A stretch of DNA of 53,365 nt from an uncultured Ruminococcus sp. GTDB lineage: Bacteria; Bacillota; Clostridia; Oscillospirales; Acutalibacteraceae. The DNA lies in the NCBI GenBank assembly GCA_902778175.1, contig CACYWT010000014.1, forward strand, positions 1-53,365, read 5' to 3'. Positions 23,640-30,662 of the stretch are shown here, one piece after another (the first letter of the stretch is position 1; every line of letters begins with the position of its first letter). The translations under genes and the position numbers were made by a program. Under the pieces are notes generated by a model. That model was not told the DNA's origin. It did no database searches and was given only the letters and a program-made list of their open reading frames with translations.

Positions 23640-24484
23640 TGATTTGGACGTTGGATTTTATCAGCGAAGATGATCTTACGAATCATGTTAAAGCAACGAT
23701 AGAAAAATACGGTGAGAAGCTTGAATCTTTCGATATAAAGCGTTTTAACAAAAACATTATCGACCCAATCAAGCTGATCTTTGACAAAACGGTATATCAT
23801 TCCTCATGGGAAGAGATAGTTGGAAACGAGATATTCAGACAGAGGGATAAATCAAACAATAATGATATAGGGTATTTTCATCAGCGGATCTTTCAGTATA
23901 TTTCGGGATGTCGTGTGCCGGATAATGGTAAAGAAGGCGGATGGGACGTTATATATGAGAACCCGAATGGCATTTCTTTGCCCGATGGCAGTATAGTGCA
24001 TACCGTGTATGTGGAAATGAAGAATAAACATAATACAATGAACTCCGCTTCTGCCGGAAAGACCTTTATCAAAATGCAGAATCAGCTTTTAACCGATGAC
24101 GATTGTGCTTGTTTTCTTGTTGAAGCAATTGCACAAAGATCGCAGAATATAAAGTGGGAAACCACGGTAGATAAAAGAAAAGTCGGACATAAGTTGATAC
24201 GCCGTGTCAGCATTGATCAGTTCTATGCTCTTGTGACAGGTCAGGAAGATGCTTTTTACCGTATGTGTATGGTATTGCCGCAGATCATTCAGAAAGCAGT
24301 GAATGAACTTGAAGGCTCTGTTGTCCCTCATGACACTGTGATTGATGAATTGAAGGCACTTGCCCAAAAGCAGAAAATCGATGATGAGGATCTTGCTGTT
24401 GCAATGGCTGTTTATATGTTAGGATTTGGAACATACAAAGGTTTTACAATGAAAGATGGAGGAAAACAAAATGAAGATCTTTAA
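23639..24484 (+). CDS. Type II restriction endonuclease, Eco47II family
   Basis: A 281-residue endonuclease. I recognise the Eco47II/Sau96I-like family from the run FNKNIIDPIKLIFDK, then RQRDKSNNNDIGYFHQRIF, then GWDVIYENPNG and YVEMKNKHNTMNS; the E-x-K in VEMKNKHN with the preceding GWDVI Asp is the likely PD-(D/E)xK catalytic core. The family cuts GGNCC in characterised members. GGAGG lies seven bases upstream of the ATG, which overlaps the methyltransferase stop. The last 14 bases overlap cysS, whose ribosome site lies inside this gene. A hand count of 23641-23700 gives 22/60 GC, against 29/60 for 24541-24600 in cysS. Confidence 0.88.
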   Translation: MIWTLDFISEDDLTNHVKATIEKYGEKLESFDIKRFNKNIIDPIKLIFDKTVYHSSWEEIVGNEIFRQRDKSNNNDIGYFHQRIFQYISGCRVPDNGKEGGWDVIYENPNGISLPDGSIVHTVYVEMKNKHNTMNSASAGKTFIKMQNQLLTDDDCACFLVEAIAQRSQNIKWETTVDKRKVGHKLIRRVSIDQFYALVTGQEDAFYRMCMVLPQIIQKAVNELEGSVVPHDTVIDELKALAQKQKIDDEDLAVAMAVYMLGFGTYKGFTMKDGGKQNEDL

Positions 24485-25874
24485 CACGATGTCAGGAAAG
24501 AAAGAAGAGCTCAAAACCATTAACGAGGGCGAGGTGAAGATCTACGCCTGCGGTCCGACGGTATATAACTATATCCATATAGGAAACGCCCGTCCTATCT
24601 GCGTATTCGATATTCTGAGAAGATATCTTGAATACCGCGGATATAAAGTAACCTTCGTTCAGAATTTTACTGATATAGATGATAAGATCATAAAAAGAGC
24701 TAACGAGGAAAACAGTGATTATAAAACCGTTTCCGAAAAATATATCTCTGAATATAAGACTGACGCAAAGGGGCTTAATGTCCGCGATGCTACCATTCAT
24801 CCCAAGGCGACCGAAAATATTCAGCAGATGCTCGATATGATAAAGAATCTTGAGGAAAAGGGCTATGCTTATTCCACGGAATACGGTGACGTTTATTTCC
24901 GTACTGGAAAATTCAAGGAATACGGCAAGCTCTCTCATCAGCCGCTTGAGGATCTTCAGGCAGGCGCTCGCATACAGATAGGCGAAACAAAAGAGGATCC
25001 GATGGATTTTGCACTCTGGAAGGGCGCAAAGGAGGGCGAGCCTTCGTGGACTTCTCCGTGGGGAGAGGGCAGACCCGGCTGGCATATAGAATGTTCGTGC
25101 ATGGCTAAGCGCTATCTCGGGGATACTATTGATATCCACTGCGGCGGACAGGATCTTATCTTCCCTCACCATGAAAACGAGATCGCACAGAGCGAGTGCA
25201 GCAACGGAGTTCCCTTTGCGCATTACTGGATGCATAACGGATATATAAATGTTGATAATAAGAAGATGTCAAAATCCCTCGGGAATTTCTTTACCGTCCG
25301 TGATGTTGCAAATGAATACGGCTATGAGCCGATCAGATATCTGATGGTTTCTTCTCATTACAGAAGTCCGATCAATTATTCCATAGATATAATCAAACAG
25401 TGTCAGGCTGCTCTTGACAGACTTTATAACTGCCGCGAGGATCTGCAGTTCCTGACTGCAAACAGCAGCGGTCAGATAAGACCGGAGGAAGAAGAGATCA
25501 GGGCAAAGCTGCTCACACATAAGGACGATTTCATTGAGGCAATGGAAGATGATCTCAATACAGCAGATGCGATCTCCGCATTGTTTGAGCTTGCAAGGGA
25601 TATAAACAGCAATCTCAATTCCCGTACAAAGCCCTCGAAGGAGCTTTGCGAATTTGCTCTTTCGCTGTATACCGAGCTTGCAGATGTACTGGGACTTCTT
25701 TATACCGAAAAGGAAAAGGGAATAGATGAGGAAGTGCAGGAGCTTATCGACCTTCGTACCCAGGCAAGACAGCAGAAAAACTGGGCTGAGGCAGACCGGA
25801 TCCGTGATGAGCTTAAAAACAGGGGTATCACAATAAAGGATACGCCTAACGGAACTATAATCGTGGCAGAATAA
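24471..25874 (+). CDS. cysS: Cysteinyl-tRNA synthetase CysS
   Basis: Class I synthetase charging tRNA-Cys, 467 residues. The HIGH motif is in CGPTVYNYIHIGNARP and the KMSKS motif in KKMSKSLGNF. The zinc ligands are the Cys of CGPTV, the Cys of WHIECSCM and His/Glu in HHENEIAQSE. I chose the ATG at 24471 because GGAGG lies at 24458-24462; an upstream in-frame ATG at 24456 lies before that site. cysE and cysS are often neighbours under a cysteine T-box in Firmicutes; here two restriction-modification genes separate them. Confidence 0.97.
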   Translation: MKIFNTMSGKKEELKTINEGEVKIYACGPTVYNYIHIGNARPICVFDILRRYLEYRGYKVTFVQNFTDIDDKIIKRANEENSDYKTVSEKYISEYKTDAKGLNVRDATIHPKATENIQQMLDMIKNLEEKGYAYSTEYGDVYFRTGKFKEYGKLSHQPLEDLQAGARIQIGETKEDPMDFALWKGAKEGEPSWTSPWGEGRPGWHIECSCMAKRYLGDTIDIHCGGQDLIFPHHENEIAQSECSNGVPFAHYWMHNGYINVDNKKMSKSLGNFFTVRDVANEYGYEPIRYLMVSSHYRSPINYSIDIIKQCQAALDRLYNCREDLQFLTANSSGQIRPEEEEIRAKLLTHKDDFIEAMEDDLNTADAISALFELARDINSNLNSRTKPSKELCEFALSLYTELADVLGLLYTEKEKGIDEEVQELIDLRTQARQQKNWAEADRIRDELKNRGITIKDTPNGTIIVAE

Positions 25875-25898
25875 TACTGCTTACGGAGGCTGACCGCT

Positions 25899-26303
25899 AT
25901 GGAAAAGACAGAGATCATGGGGCTTATCAGCGCCGCTGTGGCTGTAAGGAAAAATTCGTATGCTCCGTATTCCGCCTTTTATGTAGGCGCTGCGCTTATG
26001 GCGGAGGACGGTACGGTATTTACCGGGACGAACTGCGAAAATGCGTCATATCCTGCTGGTCATTGCGCCGAAAGGGCGGCTTTTGCGGCGGCGGTATCGG
26101 CAGGAAAGCGCCGGTTCAGAGCAATTGCCGTTGCCGGAGGAAAGGAAGATATACCGGACGGATATTGTATGCCCTGCGGAATATGCCGTCAGATGATGTC
26201 GGAGCTTTGCAGCGGCGATTTCATCATTATCCTTGCAAAGGGTAAAAGTGAATATAAGTTATATACTCTTGATGAAATGCTTCCGCTGCAATTCACGCTG
26301 TAA
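25899..26303 (+). CDS. cdd: Cytidine deaminase
   Basis: Zinc enzyme of pyrimidine salvage converting cytidine and deoxycytidine to uridine forms. The 134 residues show the catalytic CAERAAF (here Cys rather than His as the first ligand, the usual arrangement in tetrameric Cdd) and the PCGICRQ pair. The substrate-binding NCENASYP is present. ACGGAGG precedes the ATG. It lies 24 bases after cysS and may be the last gene of the cys transcript. Confidence 0.95.
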   Translation: MEKTEIMGLISAAVAVRKNSYAPYSAFYVGAALMAEDGTVFTGTNCENASYPAGHCAERAAFAAAVSAGKRRFRAIAVAGGKEDIPDGYCMPCGICRQMMSELCSGDFIIILAKGKSEYKLYTLDEMLPLQFTL

Positions 26304-26335
26304 GCATATTCAGCTCTGAATACTGACACCGCAGC

Positions 26336-26434
26336 TTATTTACAGTTTTCTGCCGACTTGTGATCACAGTTGCCGCCTGAAGTGGTTGTTTCAGGCTTTG
26401 TATCCTGCTGTTTGGCTGTTTTGTTCTTGCTCAT
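26336..26434 (-). CDS. 32-residue hydrophilic small protein
   Basis: A short reading frame begins MSKNKTAKQQDTKPETT and ends in the Cys-containing GGNCDHKSAENCK. It has a ribosome site GAGGTGA seven bases before the ATG (an alternative ATG lies two codons earlier) and a TATAAT-like sequence just above. Lys/Gln/Thr richness and a terminal pair of cysteines are the only visible traits. I know of no family. It lies alone between cdd and the RsmF-like gene, on the opposite strand, and may be a real small gene. Confidence 0.45.
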   Translation of the reverse strand: MSKNKTAKQQDTKPETTTSGGNCDHKSAENCK

Positions 26435-26467
26435 TATCATTCACCTCATTATTATATAATAATAGCT

Positions 26468-26496
26468 TATCAGCCGGCGCTGTATTCCGGCTGATA
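26468..26496. terminator. 10-bp hairpin between cdd and the RsmF-like gene
   Basis: Perfect stem TATCAGCCGG (26468-26477) with CCGGCTGATA (26487-26496). It has no U-tract on either strand. It could end the cys transcript or lie in the leader of the small gene. Confidence 0.35.
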
Positions 26497-26546
26497 TTAT
26501 TATCTGCTGTTATGACAAAAATATACATTGATAAAGGATTTTAAAA

Positions 26547-27881
26547 ATGATCTTGCCTGAAAGCTTTATTACGGAACTCGAGGCTGTTCTCGGAAAAGAC
26601 GATGCCGGGCGGTATATTTCGCTTTTTGATGCTCCGCCCTTCCGCGGAATATGTATCAACAGGCTTAAAACAGTACCGGAAAAACTTCTTCCGCTGCTGT
26701 CGTTCAGCGCGGAAAAAACTCCGTTTTACCGTGACGGTTATTATATTCCTGCCGATGCTGACGGTGTCGGAAACACGGCGCTTCACCATGCAGGAGCCTT
26801 TTATGTTCAGGAACCGTCGGCGTCGTCTGCGGTTTCCCTGCTTGAAATTGAACCGGGGGATCATGTTCTCGATCTGTGCGCAGCTCCCGGAGGAAAAACC
26901 TCTCAGATCGCGTCGATGCTCAATAATACGGGTTTTGTCTGGTCAAATGAGATTGTCAGAAACAGAGCGAATATTCTTCTGTCGAATTATGAAAGAATGG
27001 GTATCTCTCATGGAGCGGTATCAAGCTGCCGTCCCGAGGTTCTGTGTCAGAAACTTGAAGGCTGTTTTGACAAGGTTATCGCAGATGCGCCGTGTTCGGG
27101 CGAGGGAATGTTCCGTAAGGATCATGACGCTGTTGCGCAGTGGAGCCGCGAGCACGTCATATCCTGCGCGAACAGGCAGATATCAATACTGCAGTCCGCA
27201 GCGAGGTGTGTGCGTGAGGGCGGAATACTCGTTTATTCAACCTGTACGTTTTCTCCCGAGGAAAACGAAGAAACGGCTGAAAAATTTCTGGAGCTTTGTC
27301 CCGATTTTGAACCGTATGATATTACGGAGCCGTTCGGCAGGAAAACTCGGCTTGGCAATGCCGTGCGCATAACTCCTGCCGAAGGCGGCGAGGGTCATTT
27401 TGCCGCGCGTTTCCGCAGGAGGGGAAGCGCGCAGAGGGCAAAAAACAGTACGGCGGTCAGATCAGCGGACAGGGAAGAGATCAGGCTGGCAGAAAAATTT
27501 CTTGACGATATCTTTATCACAAGACCCGATATGGTCTTGAGCATACGAAACGGGAAAATATATCTGCTGCCGCAGGATATGCCGTCTGTTGAGGGACTCG
27601 GAGTTCTCCGGGCAGGAGTCCTTGCCGGAGAATTTGTGAAAAAACGCATTGAGCCTGCCCATGCCCTATTCAGCAGTTTCCGGCCGGAATATTTCCGCAG
27701 GGTGCTTGAGCTTTCCCTTGATGACAGCAGACTTGCTCAATACCTCAGCGGAATGGAAACCGACTGTGATACAGACGCAGGCTATACCTGTGTTTCCGTC
27801 GAAGGAATATCCCTCGGTTTCGGGAAATGCTCTGGAGGAAGGCTGAAAAACAAGTATCCCAAAGGTCTGAGAAACAAATGA
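26547..27881 (+). CDS. RsmF/RsmB-type rRNA (cytosine-C5)-methyltransferase
   Basis: A 444-residue NOL1/NOP2/Sun family enzyme, probably methylating a 16S rRNA cytosine. Motifs: SAM loop VLDLCAAPGGKTSQIA, DAPCSGEGMFRKD with the releasing Cys, and VYSTCTFSPEENEE with the nucleophilic Cys. The C-terminal third (from about residue 310) resembles the RsmF-specific domain, ending VEGISLGFGKCSGGRLKNKYP. Firmicutes homologues are often annotated RsmF, but the modified position has not been shown for this type. Confidence 0.9.
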   Translation: MILPESFITELEAVLGKDDAGRYISLFDAPPFRGICINRLKTVPEKLLPLLSFSAEKTPFYRDGYYIPADADGVGNTALHHAGAFYVQEPSASSAVSLLEIEPGDHVLDLCAAPGGKTSQIASMLNNTGFVWSNEIVRNRANILLSNYERMGISHGAVSSCRPEVLCQKLEGCFDKVIADAPCSGEGMFRKDHDAVAQWSREHVISCANRQISILQSAARCVREGGILVYSTCTFSPEENEETAEKFLELCPDFEPYDITEPFGRKTRLGNAVRITPAEGGEGHFAARFRRRGSAQRAKNSTAVRSADREEIRLAEKFLDDIFITRPDMVLSIRNGKIYLLPQDMPSVEGLGVLRAGVLAGEFVKKRIEPAHALFSSFRPEYFRRVLELSLDDSRLAQYLSGMETDCDTDAGYTCVSVEGISLGFGKCSGGRLKNKYPKGLRNK

Positions 27882-27900
27882 ATCAATATGTACCGATCAA

Positions 27901-27951
27901 TGCATAATGCATAATGCATAATGCATAATGGCGGAGCGACCTTAATGCATA
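27901..27951. repeat. Short tandem repeat GCATAAT x4
   Basis: Four perfect 7-base units GCATAAT occupy 27902-27929, followed by GGCGGAGCGACC and an inverted remnant TTAATGCATA (27942-27951). The array contains overlapping ATGCAT palindromes. Confidence 0.9.
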
Positions 27952-28035
27952 AAACGGGATGATCAGCCGGAAAGATGAGTTTCAGGCTCAGTGTAAGCAC
28001 GATATACATTAAATCTGTATTTTTGTAAAATTATA

Positions 28036-28064
28036 TTGAATTTATCCCGAAAATAAGTTATTAT
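28036..28064 (+). promoter_or_regulatory. ackA promoter
   Basis: TTGAAT (28036-28041), a 17-base spacer, TATTAT (28059-28064), then GGGAGG before the ATG at 28098. Confidence 0.7.
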
Positions 28065-28097
28065 ATATATGTATTTAATTAACGGGAGGAAAATCCA

Positions 28098-29309
28098 ATG
28101 AAAATTCTTGTAATCAATGCAGGAAGCTCTTCAATGAAATATCAGCTTATTGATATGACAGATGAAAGCCTTCTTGCCAAGGGTAACTGTGAGCGTATCG
28201 GTATCGACGGTCATTTCAAGCATACTACCGGCGACGGCAGAAGCTGTGAATATGATGTTGCCATGAACAATCATACCGAAGCATTCGTTCAGATCAAAAA
28301 TGCTCTTATCGACGAAAAGGTCGGCGTTATCAAGGACCTCAGCGAGGTTTCGGCAGTAGGTCACAGAATAGTCCAGGGCGGCTCTATCTTCAAGGAATCC
28401 GTTCTTGTGAATGATAAGGTCATCGAGGATATCGAAAGCCTTATCCCGCTTGCTCCGCTGCATAATGCAGCCCATGTTCAGGGTATCAAAGCTTGTATCG
28501 ACGTTTTCGGCAAGGACGTTCCCGAGGTCGTTGTATTCGATACGGCTTTCCACAGCACAATGCCCCAGACAGCTTATATGTATGCTGTTCCTTATGAATA
28601 TTATGAGAAATATGCCGTCCGCCGCTACGGTTTCCACGGTACATCACACAGATATGTTTCCGCTCGCTGTGCAGAGCTTATGGGCAAGGATATCAAGGAT
28701 CTCAAGATGATAACCTGCCATCTCGGAAACGGTTCCTCAATTACTGCTATCGACGGCGGTAAGGTTATCGACACGAGCATGGGTCTTACTCCGCTCGACG
28801 GTATAATGATGGGTACGCGCACAGGCTGTCTTGATCCGTCTGTTGTTACCTTTATTGCAGAAAAAGAGGGCTTTACTCCCTCTGAGATGGATACCCTGCT
28901 CAATAAGAAATCCGGTTTCCTCGGAATCTCCGGCGTTTCCAGCGATGACAGAGATGTCTGCGCTGCTGCTGAGGCAGGCAACGAAAGAGCAAAGCTTGCT
29001 ATTGATATGCTCGAGTACCATATTCTCAAATATATCGGTTCATATTCTGCAGTTCTCGGCAGAGTTGACGCTATCGTATTTACCGCCGGTATCGGTGAAA
29101 ACCAGTCTTCTCACCGTGAGGTTGTATGCCATAAGCTCAATTCACTTCTTGGCGTTGAGATCAATGATGAGGTCAATGCAAAGATGATCCGCGGCGCCGA
29201 GGGCAAGATCTCCACCGAAAACAGCAAGGTTGAGGTATTTGTTATCCCGACAAATGAAGAGATAGTTATCGCGCGCGATACTATGGCGCTCGTTAATGCA
29301 AAAGCATGA
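28098..29309 (+). CDS. ackA: Acetate kinase AckA
   Basis: Interconverts acetyl phosphate and acetate with ADP/ATP, the ATP-yielding end of acetate fermentation. The 403 residues have family signatures VINAGSSSMKYQLID at the N-terminus, DTAFHSTMPQTAYMYAVP, RRYGFHGTSHRYVS and CHLGNGSSITAIDGGK. Codon choice is more uniform than in its neighbours, as expected for a highly expressed gene. No phosphotransacetylase gene adjoins it; it is a single-gene unit with its own promoter and terminator. Confidence 0.97.
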   Translation: MKILVINAGSSSMKYQLIDMTDESLLAKGNCERIGIDGHFKHTTGDGRSCEYDVAMNNHTEAFVQIKNALIDEKVGVIKDLSEVSAVGHRIVQGGSIFKESVLVNDKVIEDIESLIPLAPLHNAAHVQGIKACIDVFGKDVPEVVVFDTAFHSTMPQTAYMYAVPYEYYEKYAVRRYGFHGTSHRYVSARCAELMGKDIKDLKMITCHLGNGSSITAIDGGKVIDTSMGLTPLDGIMMGTRTGCLDPSVVTFIAEKEGFTPSEMDTLLNKKSGFLGISGVSSDDRDVCAAAEAGNERAKLAIDMLEYHILKYIGSYSAVLGRVDAIVFTAGIGENQSSHREVVCHKLNSLLGVEINDEVNAKMIRGAEGKISTENSKVEVFVIPTNEEIVIARDTMALVNAKA

Positions 29310-29329
29310 TTTGACCGCATTATTTTCAT

Positions 29330-29363
29330 CGGCAGTCGGACATTCCTCCGGCTGCCGTTTTTT
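29330..29363 (+). terminator. ackA intrinsic terminator
   Basis: Stem CGGCAG (29330-29335) with CTGCCG (29352-29357), extended imperfectly inward, followed by T6 (29358-29363). Confidence 0.8.
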
Positions 29364-29412
29364 GCGCGGCTCTGTTTTCATGCCGGCAGAAACATATTAA
29401 AGGAGAGGCAGA

Positions 29413-30603
29413 ATGAAGATCACAGGAGTTATTTGCGAATTCAACCCTTTTCATAACGGGCATGAATATCTTCTGAACAGGATAAGGGAAGAGGGTGCAA
29501 CACATATCGTTGTCTGCATGAGCGGAAACTTCACCCAGCGCGGCGAACCTGCTTTGTTCGATAAATACGATCGCTGCCGTGCGGCTCTTTCCTGCGGAGC
29601 AGATCTTGTGACAGAGCTTCCTGTCACCTTTGCGCTTTCCGGAGCGGAGCGTTTCGCCTTTGGCGGAGTATCGATCCTTGACAGTTTAGGGTGTGTTGAT
29701 GAATTGTTTTTCGGCAGCGAATCGGGAGATATTGGTATTCTTTCCCGTGCGGCAGATGCAGCGGACGCTCCGGAGCTGTCAGAGCTTATCGTAAAAAATC
29801 TTTCGGGCGGAATGACCTTTGCCGCGGCAAGGCAGGCGGCAGTTGCGGAGCTTTGCGGAGAAGGATTGTCGGCGGTGCTTTCGCAGCCGAATAATATTCT
29901 TGGAATCGAATATATCCGCGCAATAAAAAAGCTCGGTTCAGCTATTGAAGTGAAAACCGCCGGACGCTGCGGTGCGGGGCATAACAGCAGCATAGCCTGC
30001 GGAAATATCGCAAGCGCGTCTTTTATACGAAGAATGGCTGAAAACGGAGAGGATATACGCCGTTTCATTCCTGAAAAGGCATATGATATTTTTTCCGTCA
30101 CGGACGATCCTCCTGCAGACGGGGGAAGAATGAATAAGCTTATTCCCATGCTGATGTACAGGCTCAGGATGATGAGCGTTCAGGATATCGAGGCTTTGCC
30201 CGAGATAAGCGAAGGGCTTGAAAACCGTATTTACAGCGCAGTACGAAAAGCGGCAGGCTTTGAGGAGCTTATCGGACTTATCAAAAGCAAGCGGTATACA
30301 CGCGCAAGGATAGAGCGTATACTTATGTATGCTCTGCTTGGGTTTGAAAAGGATACACTGCCCGAAAAGCCGGGATATATCCGTGTACTCGGATTCAGCG
30401 AGAGGGGACGGGACATACTGAAAGCGGCAGGAGATAACTGCCGTCTGCCGCTGATAATGAAATATTCCGATATAAAAAAACACGGCGGAACTGTCCGCCG
30501 TGAATATGAGCTTGAATGTCGGTGCGATGATATCTATGCATTGACAGGAGAAAAGCCCATGCCGTGCGGTATTGATATGACGCACGGAATCATAACCGGA
30601 TAA
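29413..30603 (+). CDS. tmcAL: tRNA(Met) cytidine acetate ligase TmcAL
   Basis: ATP-dependent ligase that makes N4-acetylcytidine at the wobble base of elongator tRNA-Met using acetate. The 396 residues begin GVICEFNPFHNGHEYLL, with the nucleotidyltransferase HxGH motif. The central part has GSESGDI, QPNNILGIEYI (family-conserved) and GAGHNSSIACGNIASASFIR. GGAGAGG precedes the ATG. It lies directly downstream of acetate kinase; both handle acetate, though each has its own terminator. Confidence 0.93.
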   Translation: MKITGVICEFNPFHNGHEYLLNRIREEGATHIVVCMSGNFTQRGEPALFDKYDRCRAALSCGADLVTELPVTFALSGAERFAFGGVSILDSLGCVDELFFGSESGDIGILSRAADAADAPELSELIVKNLSGGMTFAAARQAAVAELCGEGLSAVLSQPNNILGIEYIRAIKKLGSAIEVKTAGRCGAGHNSSIACGNIASASFIRRMAENGEDIRRFIPEKAYDIFSVTDDPPADGGRMNKLIPMLMYRLRMMSVQDIEALPEISEGLENRIYSAVRKAAGFEELIGLIKSKRYTRARIERILMYALLGFEKDTLPEKPGYIRVLGFSERGRDILKAAGDNCRLPLIMKYSDIKKHGGTVRREYELECRCDDIYALTGEKPMPCGIDMTHGIITG

Positions 30604-30625
30604 TGACTGAAATGCTTTATACAGC

Positions 30626-30655
30626 AGAAAAGCCGCCCGATCAGGCGGCTTTTCT
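30626..30655. terminator. Bidirectional terminator between tmcAL and pnp
   Basis: A 12-bp perfect stem (30626-30637 with 30644-30655), core AAAAGCCGCC/GGCGGCTTTT, with A-rich and T-rich flanks that give a U-tract on each strand. Confidence 0.88.
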
Positions 30656-30662
30656 TTATGCA

